Below are positions 1 to 9,489 of a stretch of 64,000 bases of DNA, piece after piece. The stretch's first letter is position 1. Each line of letters begins with the position of its first letter. The stretch comes from Moringa oleifera (Eukaryota > Streptophyta > Magnoliopsida > Brassicales > Moringaceae), in assembly GCA_021397835.1 (NCBI GenBank), contig JAJFZO010000609.1, forward strand, positions 4,404,001 through 4,468,000, read 5' to 3'. The position numbers were made by a program, and so were the translations under genes. The notes beneath the pieces are model-generated. The model worked only from the letters and a program-made list of their open reading frames with translations. It searched no databases and was not told the origin of the DNA.

Positions 1-655
1 CTTCTCATAATAATATAATATCTAATAACTTAATCATAGATCAAATCATTAATAACATGTATGTATTTATGTCAAAATGTCATTTAAGGTAGAATCACTT
101 TGGTGTAATTGTCCTATGCATCATAAATTTAAAGAAACAATCTTAACTTTACAAGTCATCTTTCAAAAATAACATGTGGACCAATCCTTTTATCAATTGT
201 AGGTGATTATAAAAGATCAATCCACACAGAAATTTTATTTATTTGAACTATACAGATTTTCAAAAAAAATATAACAATTCTTTGTTTTCATGGAATAGCT
301 ATTTTAAGACTTCACTTCAGAATAGCTATTCCAAATTTTTTAGTAACAAAAATTCCTTAAAGAATTATGATTCCTTGATAAAAATGAATCAAATGCTGAA
401 AAAGTAATTTTACTCAAAAAAAAGTAAGAAAAGAATTAATATTCCCACGAACTAACTTAGGTATATTATCTTTTTTAAATAAAAGTTGTTGTCAAGTTTT
501 AAAAATAAAAATTATTTTTTAAAAATTATTGAATAATTTGTTTAATATATGTATAATTTGAAAAATAATTTAGTGAATGGTGCTCAAAGTGAATGGCCAA
601 TGATCCAGCTCAAATAAAGGGCTAATAGCCAACTCGATTAGATATTATGTTAATC
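1..655. other. AT-rich flank of copy A
   Basis: No gene is visible. The sequence is AT-rich with short A and T runs. Its first 456 bases match 31,622-32,076 closely. Bases 457-655 match 35,333-35,533, which in copy B lie beyond a 3.25-kb extra segment. Confidence 0.8.
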
Positions 656-1441
656 AATATTGAAACTTTCGCGATTTGCAAATGATGCTGGACAGGACAT
701 AGGAAAGAAGAGAAAGGTTTAGCAAGGCCGGTTCTTAGGTAAGGACACCAAAGCAATGGTCTAAGGCCCCATTTTTAAATTGGCTCCTATTTTAATTTTT
801 AATTGTTAATTTTTTTAAGTAAATAAATATTTTTTATAAATTTAATTTTCTAACTTATTTTAAATTTATAATAAAAACAAAGTTTTATATTTTTTAAATT
901 TTCATTTAACTTTAATAATATTTTAATTTTTTATTATTTAAAATCTAATATTTTTATTGATTTTTAATATTTTTTATAAAATTTTTACAATTAATGTTAA
1001 GATAATGTTAGAAAAACATTCTTTCAATTAGTCATTATTTTCAACTAAAATTTAGTTATATTGTCTATTTACATAACTATTTTAAATTTATTGTATAATT
1101 ATTTTTTATGATGAAGATTATTATTAAAATTTTTAATATATATTTTAATTTCGTATATATTTTTGTATAATTTAGAAAATTATTAACTTTTAGTGATAAC
1201 AATTTTTTTAAAATATTATTATAATCTTGAAAATTTTTTTAACAAGATGTGTATAATATATTAATAGTTTAAATTAATTTAATGAATCAAAAATCTTGAA
1301 AGAAGTTTTCTAAATAAAAATGAAAACATTATTTCGAATGTATGTTACTTATGATATTTTATTAACACTACATGTATTAATTTTTTTTAAAATTAAAATT
1401 AACAAAAATATGCTTATATTTAATTATATAAAAAAAAATTT
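656..1441. mobile_element. Segment present only in copy A; possible hAT-like remnant
   Basis: The flanks of this segment are nearly adjacent in copy B, around 35,533-35,565, where only about 30 unrelated bases separate them. Near 721 the segment reads caaggccggttcttaggtaa and then a 'ctaaggcccca' stretch, which resembles the GGCCGG/AAGGCCCC ends of plant hAT-type elements. The rest is AT-rich with no transposase frame. I could not find a matching inverted end near 1,441 or a clear target duplication. A truncated non-autonomous element is only an inference; a deletion in copy B is equally possible. Confidence 0.35.
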
Positions 1442-2976
1442 TCTTCATATTGTTTATATTCTTTTCAAAACTTTGACTTATCATGACTTAACTTTAGTGA
1501 TTAATCTTAAAATTTTTCTTATCTTTTACTTTTACTTTGTGATATAAGCTTTTGACATGACACTAGCAAAGAATTGTAAATGGCTCACTCGAAGAGTTTA
1601 ATCTATCCTAACTTCCAATAATTTTGCTTGTGTTCCCAATAAACTATTTTATATATGATATTTTTTTTTCATATGTTTGTCTTGCTTTTTTTTTTTTTAA
1701 TTTTTTACTCTTTCTTCGTATTTTATTTTAGTTCTTTAGGTTTTTTAAATTTTCTTTACATAATTTTTTTTATTTTATTAGGTATTTTTAATTTCTTTTA
1801 GTAACTTTATTTTTCTTGAATTTTTTTAGTTTATTTGATTTTTTAGATTTTTTTATTTGCTTTTATTTTTCAAAATAATTTTATGAACTTTTGTATTTTT
1901 GTATTTTTTTGTATTTTGTTATATTTTTTGTGTGTTTTTATTTGTTAGTATTTTTTTAGATTTTTTGAGTTTTTTTTTTGCATTTTTTATGAACAAAATT
2001 TAGATAATATCTATATGATTACTGAAAAAAAAATTTAAGTAATCTTATTTTTTCTTTGGTTCTAAATAATAAAAAATATTAATTTTAAATATAAAAAAAT
2101 TTTTGTGATCGTACTTTTGACTACTTTAATTCAACAAAATAACAAATATTAGATCTCATTAAGTGTGCAATTTTGTTAGTTTATTTAGATTTTAGATGTT
2201 TTTTTATTTTTAATTCATTTGATTTTCTGAATTTTATCTTATTTTCACATATTTTTACTTATTTCTTTTAAATATTTTTTTATTTTTATTGTATTTTTAT
2301 CCGTTTAATGTTTCATTTATTATATTTTTATTATATTTTTCTTTAAAAGATCAAGGCAAATCAAAATTATTTTTAAATTTTTTTATTGAATATCTTATCA
2401 TTCTTGAATTGTTTTAAATTAGTTTACATTATTTTTTGTCATTCATTATTTTTCATTTTTTAAGTTTTTAAACTTTTAACTTTTTTATTTTTTAATCTCT
2501 TTACTTTTTGGATTTTATTTTATTTTATTAGATTTTTGTTGTATTGTATTTTCTTTTTATTTTTTATGATTTTTCTTGATATGTTTTTTTTCCTTGTTTT
2601 CATATTTTATTTTATTTTATTTTTTATTATTTGTTTCCATCAAAATCTATTTTCTTGTTTTGCAAAGAGTTTTGTTTTTTCTTTTTACTATCACCTTTTA
2701 TATATATATATATATATAGATTTTCATGATTTTGTTGAATTTTTTTAAATTCTTTTTTTTCTTACATATATATGTGTATATATATATATAAATATATTAT
2801 AATTTTATTGTGCATTTTTAATTTGTCTCATATTTTCTTCTAGTAACCTTATTTTTCCTGGATTTTTTTATTGTATTTGATTTTTTATATTTTGATTTTA
2901 TTTTCTTTTATTTTTTTATGAAAAGTGTCATATGATTTTATTTTTTAATTTTTTCTAAATTTTTGTCCTTTTCATA
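1442..2976. other. Extremely T-rich tract, copy A
   Basis: About 1.5 kb in which the plus strand is dominated by T, broken by repeated phrases such as ttgattttttagattttttt and atttttcaaaataatttta. A diverged direct repeat links about 1,800-1,900 with 2,845-2,940 (both start 'tagtaac(t/c)ttatttttc'). Short hydrophobic reading frames here (for example 2,536-2,748) are products of T-richness and are not conserved as frames in copy B. TA dinucleotide runs lie near 2,698-2,718 and 2,770-2,792. Confidence 0.75.
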
Positions 2977-3480
2977 AATCTCATATCTTTGATTATATTC
3001 AAGTAAAATACATCATCATTTTTTTATTATTTTTTTGAAATTAATATTTTCAAATTAAAATGGATATTTTCATTTTACTGTCTATGCATGCTAGTGCTTA
3101 CATGCTCATATATATAAAAATACATATATACACATACATAAATATGTACATATTTTATACACTAAGTTATAACATATACCATACATATCTCCCCGTTGAA
3201 GCTCAGAATTCTCAACATTTATATTCCACCAACTCCACATGTTAAAAAACCTTATCATTTCACATTTTCTTTTTCAACTCTCTTAAAATGCAAGGGTATA
3301 AAAAAACTCCAACACTTGGCGTGAAACTATTGGGTTAAACCACTGTGTTCAGTAAGGTAAACCACAGAGGATAGTAACTTGGCCATATGAGCTGCGCACG
3401 TACACAGTATGACTATAGTAGCCTTCCTCCTTGAACTTCACTTACATGCACGCAAAATGCACGCAAAAGCAACCTTGAAC
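2977..3480. other. Transition from T-rich tract to GC-richer block, copy A
   Basis: It holds (TA)n and (CATA)n runs near 3,105-3,185, then less skewed sequence. A tandem duplicate 'atgcacgcaaa' occurs near 3,446-3,468. It matches 37,758-38,280 in copy B almost base for base. No gene is recognised. Confidence 0.6.
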
Positions 3481-3483
3481 TTC

Positions 3484-3830
3484 TCCCTGAATTAGAAAGC
3501 CCCTGCTATCCACGCCTATTGTAGTGCTTGATACGGGGATGTTTCTCTCCTTTCGTCGCAATCACGAGTGGAGAGAGATTAGTCTGCACAGAAGACCATG
3601 CCTCTCTCTTCCCCCTTTGTTTAGCGAATGTCAGGCCGTTCCTATGCAGGGAAGATGGCATGGCTTGAAGGATACTCAGCCCGAACCGGTGGGGAAAGGT
3701 CAGGTGCACACGCACGCGCAGGAACGTTTTCTTACCAATGGCAAATGCTCAACGCTGGACCACTGCCGTTATGTTGATTTTCAAAATTTAATGCTTATAA
3801 CGGTAATATGACCGTTGCGTGCTCATACTG
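3484..3830. other. GC-richer, nearly invariant block of unknown function, copy A
   Basis: This is the least AT-rich stretch of the left half. It differs from 38,284-38,630 in copy B by what looks like one base over about 340. Both strands carry modest open frames: plus 3,524-3,811 (95 codons) and minus 3,506-3,715 (69 codons). I recognise neither product, and overlapping frames on both strands are common in GC-richer islands. The block lies about 600 bp upstream of the first CHUP1-like exon, so it could be a former promoter and 5' leader, or part of another fragment. Downstream to about 3,930 the sequence is purine-rich ('gagagggagaaatttagagag'). Confidence 0.5.
3799..3816. promoter_or_regulatory. 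Inverted AACGGT pair (MSA/MYB-like), copy A
   Basis: AACGGT, six bases of loop, then ACCGTT form a perfect inverted pair. Each arm carries the AACGG core bound by three-repeat MYB factors (mitosis-specific-activator type). The minus-strand arm reads CAACGGTCA and fits YAACGGYYA. The site is unchanged in copy B. Regulatory activity is inferred only from motif resemblance. Confidence 0.25.
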
Positions 3831-4033
3831 TAAATTGCATAGATTGGAAAAGAAATGAGAGATGCGTTAGAGAGGGAGAAATTTAGAGAGAAAGTTTGAG
3901 AGGAAAAATCATAGGTAGAAATTTTGGAGAAATTTGACGATTATAACTCAAATTAATTTGTTAGTCTTTGAGAATGGGCTGTGCGATTTGGCAACTTGAC
4001 CATGAAGGCGTCGATTAGTTGGGAGATTTTGTC

Positions 4034-4325
4034 TGGTATGTTCTTCTATGCTATATGGAGAGGATTTGAATGTCGTTATCTTAGAATTTAGTTTCTTCAT
4101 TTGCTTGCTTAAGTGATTGAATTTGATTGTGCTTGATTAGAAAATTTTGATTACTGGTTAGAGAATGAAGCAGGGAAGGTTTTAGGGATAACGTGCTATA
4201 TAGAGAGGATATGAATGTTGTTATCTCAAAATTTGGTTGCCTAAGTAATTGAATTTGATTGTGTTTGATTAGAAAATTTTGATTACTGGTTATAGAATGG
4301 AGTAGGGAAGGCTTTAAGGATAATG
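4034..4325. repeat. Minisatellite block 1 inside CHUP1-like fragment, copy A
   Basis: About two units of roughly 145 bp, each starting near 'gctatat(g/a)gagaggat' and running through 'gaatttgattgtg(c/t)ttgatta', 'gattactggtta(g/t)agaatg' and 'agggaaggttttagggata'. The block lies just 5' of the exon fragment reading MIGEIENR. The same unit type returns at 4,813-5,365. Confidence 0.8.
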
Positions 4326-4539
4326 TTCTTCACTCATGAAGAGGGATTCCAGAAAGGACTCTTCAAGTGGAGGAATCTGTGATGCTCCAGACGTTTGCAA
4401 ATGGTTGTAGCAGCATGATTGGTGAAATAGAGAATCGATCATCACATTTGCTTGCAGTAAGTGTTTGCCCGTTTCCCCTTCCTTTGACGATATGAAGCTC
4501 ACTTATATGGAGCACAATTTGTTTTAGATATGTGATTGC

Positions 4540-4812
4540 ATTTCTCAGGTTGTGTATGACATCCGGGCTTTGTCTCTTTACCAAGAGAAGATAGGCCAAG
4601 AAGACTTTTTAATATTTATAGCATGCTAGGACTAAAGAGGCTGCTTCTCTTCTTCCTTACCAAATTAAGCAGGGAAAAAGTTTGTATTTGAATTGCTCTT
4701 TATTTAGATTTTACCCATTCAAAATTCACAGTGACTTCAGATCCTCACTGTTTTTAATCTGTATCTTTTTGTGTAGATAAAGGCTCATGTTGAAACTCAA
4801 GGGGAATTTGTT
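4540..4812 (+). repeat. First copy of duplicated intron and partial exon
   Basis: The stretch from 'ggttgtgtatgacatccgggctttg' through the acceptor 'tttttgtgtag' and the start of the IKA(H/D)VET exon is repeated about 1.09 kb downstream at 5,641-5,905. In this first copy the exon stops after about 12 codons and runs into minisatellite at 4,813. In the second copy it is full length. The same arrangement exists in copy B at 39,340-39,600 and 40,435-40,700, so the internal duplication predates the 31.6-kb duplication. Confidence 0.8.
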
Positions 4813-5365
4813 TGGTATGTTCTTCTATGCTATATGGAGAGGATTTGAATGTTGTTATCTTAGAATTTGGTTTCTTAATTCGGTTGCTTAAGCGATTGAA
4901 TTTGATTGTGCTTGATTACAAAATTTTGATTACTGGTTAGAGAATGGCGCAGGGAAGGTTTTAGGGATAATGTGCTATATAGAGAGGATATGAATGTTGT
5001 TGTTTCAGAATTTGGTTGCTTAAGTAATTGAAATTGATTGTGCTTGATTAGAAATTTTGATTACTCGATTATAGAATGAAGCAGGGGAAGGTTTTCCTAT
5101 ATAGAGAGGATTTGACAGAATTTGGTTTTTCAATTTGGTTGCTTTTAAGTAATTGAATTTGATTGTGCTTGATTAGAAACTTTTGATTACTGATTACAGA
5201 ATAGAGCAGGGGAAGGTTTTAAGGATAAAGAGAGGATTTGAATGTTGTTATCTCAAAATTTAGTTTCTAAACTTGATTGCTTAAGTAATTGAATTTGATT
5301 GTGCTTGATTAGAAGCTTCTAATTATGGCTGTAGAATGAAGCAGGGGAAGGTTTTAAGGATAATG
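4813..5365. repeat. Minisatellite block 2 inside CHUP1-like fragment, copy A
   Basis: About four degenerate units (starts near 4,828, 4,974, 5,096 and 5,225) of the same 120-150 bp type as block 1, with internal deletions. Recurrent phrases are 'gaatttgattgtgcttgatta', 'gattactg(g)tta' and 'gcaggg(g)aaggttttaagga'. The block separates the truncated and full copies of the IKADVET exon. Confidence 0.8.
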
Positions 5366-7345
5366 GTGGCCACCAAAAGGAGTTGATATTAATAGTACTG
5401 AGCAAACTGAGCAAGTTTACTAGAACCAAATTAGAAGTATATCTAGTTTGGAGAAAATCAAGCTGAATCAGCACTTGATTTCTGAGTGGAAAGTTGCCAT
5501 TTCAGAAATCCTGCACCATTTATCAAGGTAATACCACAGTGGCAAAGGTAAAGAAATCATCCTTAGCATTACAACTCACATTTGATACATTGAGGACATT
5601 GTTGTATCCATTTTGAGTGGAATAAACCATTGTTTTGTCTGGTTTTGTATGACATCCAGGCTTTATCTCTTTACCAAGAGAAGACAAGCCAAGAAGAATT
5701 TTTAATATTTTATGGCATGCTAGGACTAAAGAGGCTGCTTCTCTTCTTCCTTACCAAATTAAGCATGGAAAAAGTTTGTATTTGAATTGCTCTTTATTTA
5801 GATTTTACCCATTCAAAGTTCACAGTAACTTCAGATCCTCACTGTTTTTGATCTGTATCGTTTTGTGTAGATAAAGGCTGATGTTGAAACTCGAGGGGGA
5901 TTTGTGAACTCACTAATAACAGAGGTGAATAATGCAGATTGTCAAAACATTGAAGATGTTGTGGCATTTGTGAAGTGGCTTGATGATGAACTTTGCTTTC
6001 TGGTAAGTTGTATATTTGTTTGCAGATGCCCTGAAGACAATTAAAACTGATTGCTGTAGTACATTTGTTTATAAGTTGGCATGCCAAATATGTTAACATG
6101 GTCTAATGACATATAAAAATTTGAGCTTCATGCTTGCTTGAGTTTTCTAGAGATGATTGTACTATTTTGTGAAAATCACTGCAGCTTTCTTGTGGTCCTC
6201 ATTTTGGTTGAATTCGTGTGACGGTGGATGAAAGGGCAGTGCTAAAGCTCTTTGATTGGCCAGAGAAGAAGGCAGACACTTTGAGAGAAGCAGCATTCAG
6301 ATACAGAGATTTAAAGAAATTGGAATATGAAGTTTCTTACTGCAAGGATGACCCAAGAATGCCTTGTGATATTGCACTTAAAAAAATGGTTGCTTCACCT
6401 GAGAAGTAAGAACCTAATACTATTGTAACATTGCTTTTTCCCTTTTTTCCCCTAATAATCTCTGAAAACCAATCTTCACAAGTTGTAAGTGCATAAAAGT
6501 TTTATTCGCATTGACAGGATGGAACGTACTGTCTACAACCCTCTCAGAGACTCCTTGATGCACAACTGCAAGGAATTTCAAATCCCAACAGATTGGATGC
6601 TTGACAATGGGATGATTAGCAAGGTGTGATGATGCTTTCTAATTTCTTGGAATGACATGTTAAAGCATGAGCATAGGAAGTATTGCTACACTTTCAGAAC
6701 ATGAAATAACTCTACATCATACTTGAGTTTGTTCGAGTCATTTCTCCCATGAAGAAACACTGACTTGGCTGTACAGAGGATGCTTCATGTAGCTTGTTAT
6801 CCACTTAAGGTTGAAATTCAAAAATTGAAACTGCACATTATATTTTTTTCTTTGCTATGCATGCTTCCACTAGGTTCTTATATGAAAAGGTATCAGAATA
6901 AGCTAGAAAGTTTCAGACAATGATAGAGGGGAAAAAGAAAGACATGTTAATTCATAAACAAACTACAACTGCCTTGGCTTCTCTAGGAAGTGATGGATCT
7001 CTCCAGATGTGCATAGAAAAAAGTCATAAGTCAATTTGTCAACTTACCATTTACTGGTTAGCTTTAGCTTCTCTGTAGTGCCAAGATACAAATTCTTCAG
7101 GTTACTCATTATTTTATTTTTCTTTTATTTTTCCTGGTAGCCTCCAACACTCCTAGAGCATGTTTGTTTTAACTTGGTGTAAGACTTGACCACTGTATGC
7201 TGCAGATTGAGTTTGGTTGAGTCAATTTGGCAAAGAAGTACATGAAGAGTGTAGCTGTTGAACTTCAATCGAAGGCCACAATAGAGAGATCCTTCGATGG
7301 ATTATATGCTGCTTCAAGGTATAAGATTTGCTTTCAGAATTCATG

Positions 7346-7455
7346 TTAGTAGCAGTAGCAGTTTTGATGCTGTAGGCAGTGGCAGTAGCAGTTTAGATGG
7401 GGCAGCGGTAGCCATCGCAGTAGCAGTTTAGATGGAGTAGCAGTTTAGATGCGCA
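7346..7455. repeat. AGCAGT-rich imperfect trinucleotide tract 1, copy A
   Basis: Interrupted 'gtagcagtagcagttt(a)gatg' phrases start about 28 bp after the last CHUP1-like exon. The tract marks the join between the CHUP1-like fragment and the first Ycf20-like fragment. Related tracts begin every later cassette. Confidence 0.75.
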
Positions 7456-7540
7456 TCCTATTTTCTAATTAGAGTCAGCATCTAGAGTTTCAGCCAGTCT
7501 GTGATCAGAATTGAAATATTGCAGCATTGCATAACTGTAA

Positions 7541-7891
7541 GTGGAGTATCGAGAGAAGGCACCCGAAAGGTTGATTCTTTTTCTTGATATTGAATTTAGA
7601 TTTGGTTATTCTAGACAATATTTTTCTTATTTTGGTATTAATTTTTATGGAATTCAAGTTACATCTCCTTGTTGGGTGGCTTTTATGTGGCAGAAAAAAG
7701 TCTCTTTCTCATTTGGAGCTCCAGCAGTGAGTAATATTATCGCCGCTGTACTATGTGTTCTCTTAACAGAGTATGTTACGAAGTTCTATTGCTGTCGAGC
7801 CAAGGTAAATTTTTCGATTGCTCTCCTAAAAAACTTCAAGATGGGTTTCACTTATGGCCTCTTTCTCGATGCTTTTAAGCTTGCTAGCTAG
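7541..7891 (+). pseudogene. Ycf20-like 3' gene fragment A1
   Basis: An open frame of 116 codons whose last 60 or so residues match the C-terminal half of nuclear-encoded Ycf20-like chloroplast proteins: NIIAAVLCVLLTEYVTKFY, then NFKMGFTYGLFLDAFKLAS and a stop, the usual family ending. Ycf20-like proteins are small thylakoid membrane proteins; Arabidopsis NPQ7 is one, needed for normal non-photochemical quenching. The genuine exon probably begins at 7,694 after 'tgtggcag'; codons before that look like intron read-through. The transit peptide and first membrane helix are missing, so this is a 3' fragment, although its homologous stretch is still open. Substitutions such as YCCRAKVNFS depart from the other copies. 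Confidence 0.82.
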
Positions 7892-7959
7892 TTCTGCATG
7901 AAAAAACTCTTCAACCATTATATTCTTTTGAGCAGCATGCTCTTTGCCGGTGGAATATT

Positions 7960-8265
7960 TCTGTCTACTTGTCTATGGAGATGATTTCTATAAGATCTCT
8001 GTGTTGGATCCTCTATAGAGATTTTTTTTGTAAAATCCATCTTGACTACTCTATAACCCTGATTCTCTAAAACCTATCTTGACTTCTCTACATAGACGTT
8101 TTTCATAAAATTCCACTGGATATATTTGTTGGCTATTTCGAGCTGTACATTTTCTGAACTTTTACTTCTTATTCTTGATATTCATTTTTGACTTTCTACT
8201 GATCTTCTTGATTGCCTCATCATTTCCTTATTCTTTTTCTATATTACTTTTTTCTCATGTTACTG
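7960..8265. other. Intron-like linker between Ycf20 and AAA fragments
   Basis: It holds short diverged repeats of 'gtaaaatctatcttgact(act)ctac', then a pyrimidine-rich stretch ending in the AAA exon acceptor region. The same linker follows every Ycf20 fragment in the window. No gene is seen. Confidence 0.55.
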
Positions 8266-8348
8266 TAGTTTGGCGATACTGGAAAGCTTAAAAGGCTCTT
8301 TTCTCATTTGATAGAAAGCTAGCCCCTGTCAATATATTTGTTGATGAG
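8266..8348 (+). pseudogene. AAA ATPase Walker-B exon fragment A1
   Basis: An exon-sized segment followed by donor GTGAGT. Allowing one single-base frameshift it reads FGDTGKLKRLF, then KLAPVNIFVDE, which fits the WFG..EK..(6-10)..SKLAP..IFVDE stretch containing the Walker B aspartate and glutamate of MSP1/ATAD1/katanin-like AAA ATPases. In this copy the acceptor is ACTG instead of ACAG and the tryptophan codon is TAG. No Walker A exon or second-region-of-homology exon is nearby. The assignment rests on a short motif. Confidence 0.6.
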
Positions 8349-8404
8349 GTGAGTCACTCCTATGAAACATGACATGCGGTAAGTGTTTTAGCTGCATTTT
8401 ATAT

Positions 8405-8625
8405 ATGAGTATAGCAGTATGGTAGTATGGCAGTATAACACCAGCAGTAGCAGCATTGCAGCATAGCAGTAGCAGTAGCAGGATAACAGTACAACAACAG
8501 CAGTATTGTAGTAGGAGTATAGCAATTGCTGTTTAAATGTAGTTGGCAGTAGCACTAGCAGTATACATGGGGCAGCACTAGCCATCACAATACCAGTTTA
8601 GATGGAGTAGCAGTATAAATATGAT
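8405..8625. repeat. AGCAGT-rich tract 2, copy A
   Basis: Imperfect 'agcagtagcag' and 'gtagtaggagtatagcag' phrases, beginning about 55 bp after the AAA fragment. Corresponds to 43,116-43,250 in copy B. Confidence 0.75.
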
Positions 8626-8850
8626 CCTATTTTCTAATTAGAGTCAGTATCTAGAAGTTCAACTACTCTAATAAAAATATTGCAGCATTGCATAAAGGTG
8701 GAGTACCTAGAAAAAGCATCCGAAGGTTAATTCTTTTTCTTGATATATAATTTTGATTTTGTTATTCTGTACAAAGTTTTTCTTATTTTTAATATTCATT
8801 TCTATCGAATTCATCTTAAATCTCCCTGTTGGGTGGCTTTTCTGTAGCAG

Positions 8851-8993
8851 ATTGGAGCTCTAGGAGTAACTGATATTATCGTTGCTGTATTATGTGTTCT
8901 CCTAAGGTAACTTTTCCTATTACTCTCCTAAAAAACTTCAAGATGGGTTTCGCTTATGGCCTCTTTGCCAATGCTTTTAAGCTTGCTAGTTAG
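8851..8993 (+). pseudogene. Ycf20-like 3' gene fragment A2 (internally deleted)
   Basis: It reads LGVTDIIVAVLCVLL, then jumps to VTFPITLLKNFKMGFAYGLF and ends in a stop after KLAS. About 37 nt encoding TEYVTKFYYCRPK are missing, which breaks the frame. Copy B fragment B2 has the same deletion, so the lesion predates the large duplication. Confidence 0.8.
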
Positions 8994-9348
8994 TTGTACA
9001 TGAAAAAATTCTTCAACTGTTACATTCTTTTAAGCAGCATGCTCTTTACTGGGAGGAATATCTCTATCAACTTGTCTATGGAGATGATTTCTTTAAAATC
9101 TCTGTATTGGATCCTCTATAGAGATTTTTTCTGTAAAATCTATCTTCACTACTCTACAACCCTGACTCTGTAAATCTATCTTGACTTCTCTACATGGACG
9201 TTTTTTTTCAAATTCCACCTGATATATTTATTGGCTATTTTGAGCGTGAACTTTTGTTTCTTATTCTTGATATTCATTTTCGACTTTTCGTTGGTTTTTC
9301 TGATTGCCTCATCATTTTCTTATTTGTTACTTTCTTCACATGTTACAG

Positions 9349-9431
9349 TGGTTTGGAGATGATGGAAAGCTCAAAAGACTCTTTTATGCTTTGTCAGCAA
9401 GCTAGCCCTTGTCTGTATATTTGTTGATAAG
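9349..9431 (+). pseudogene. AAA ATPase Walker-B exon fragment A2
   Basis: Acceptor 'gttacag' is intact and the segment begins WFGDDGKLKRLF. After a one-base shift it reads ASKLALV and then a mutated VDK where other copies have VDE, so the catalytic glutamate codon is changed to AAG. Followed by donor GTAAGT. See fragment A1 for the family argument. Confidence 0.6.
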
Positions 9432-9489
9432 GTAAGTCACTCTTGTGAAACATCATCTACGGTAAGTGTTTTAGCTACATTTTATGCAT

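Larger units (their letters stand above)
4340..7318 (+). pseudogene. CHUP1/IPGA1-family gene fragment, copy A (disrupted)
   Basis: CHUP1-family proteins act at the chloroplast envelope (actin-based positioning) or on cortical microtubules. Recognisable exons, in order: 4,409-4,456 reading SSMIGEIENRSSHLLA, with donor GTAAGT; a truncated exon at 4,776-4,812 reading IKAHVETQGEFV, which breaks into minisatellite; 5,871-6,002 (132 nt, IKADVETRGGFVNSLITEV and so on to WLDDELCFL), with donor GTAAGT; 6,224-6,405 (VDERAVLKLFDWPEKKADTL and so on to VASPEK); 6,518-6,623 (MERTVYNPLRDSLMHNCKEF to DNGMISK); 7,206-7,318 (LAKKYMKSVAVELQ). Defects: the base pair before VDERAV is CG instead of AG and the next usable upstream AG reads through a stop; the last exon has an in-frame TGA after EFG; two residues appear missing in YNPLRDS; the N-terminal coiled-coil and proline-rich regions and the final exon are absent. 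Family assignment is firm; the locus is a pseudogene. Confidence 0.88.

Noticed and set aside
2536..2748. Short hydrophobic membrane-like frames in the T-rich tract
   Set aside because: They consist of phenylalanine, leucine and isoleucine codons expected from T-rich DNA, have no conserved counterpart frame in copy B, and match no family.
3524..3811. 95-codon frame conserved in both copies as a gene
   Set aside because: The conservation is at DNA level across the whole block, a second frame overlaps on the other strand, and the product is unrecognised. Kept only as a block of unknown function.
7541..7891. Functional small Ycf20 gene
   Set aside because: The reading frame starts in intron-like sequence and lacks a transit peptide and the N-terminal half of the domain; neighbouring copies are broken.
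8405..8625. AGCAGT tract as a polyglutamine or polyserine coding repeat
   Set aside because: It is interrupted by stops in all plus-strand frames and lies in intron-like sequence.
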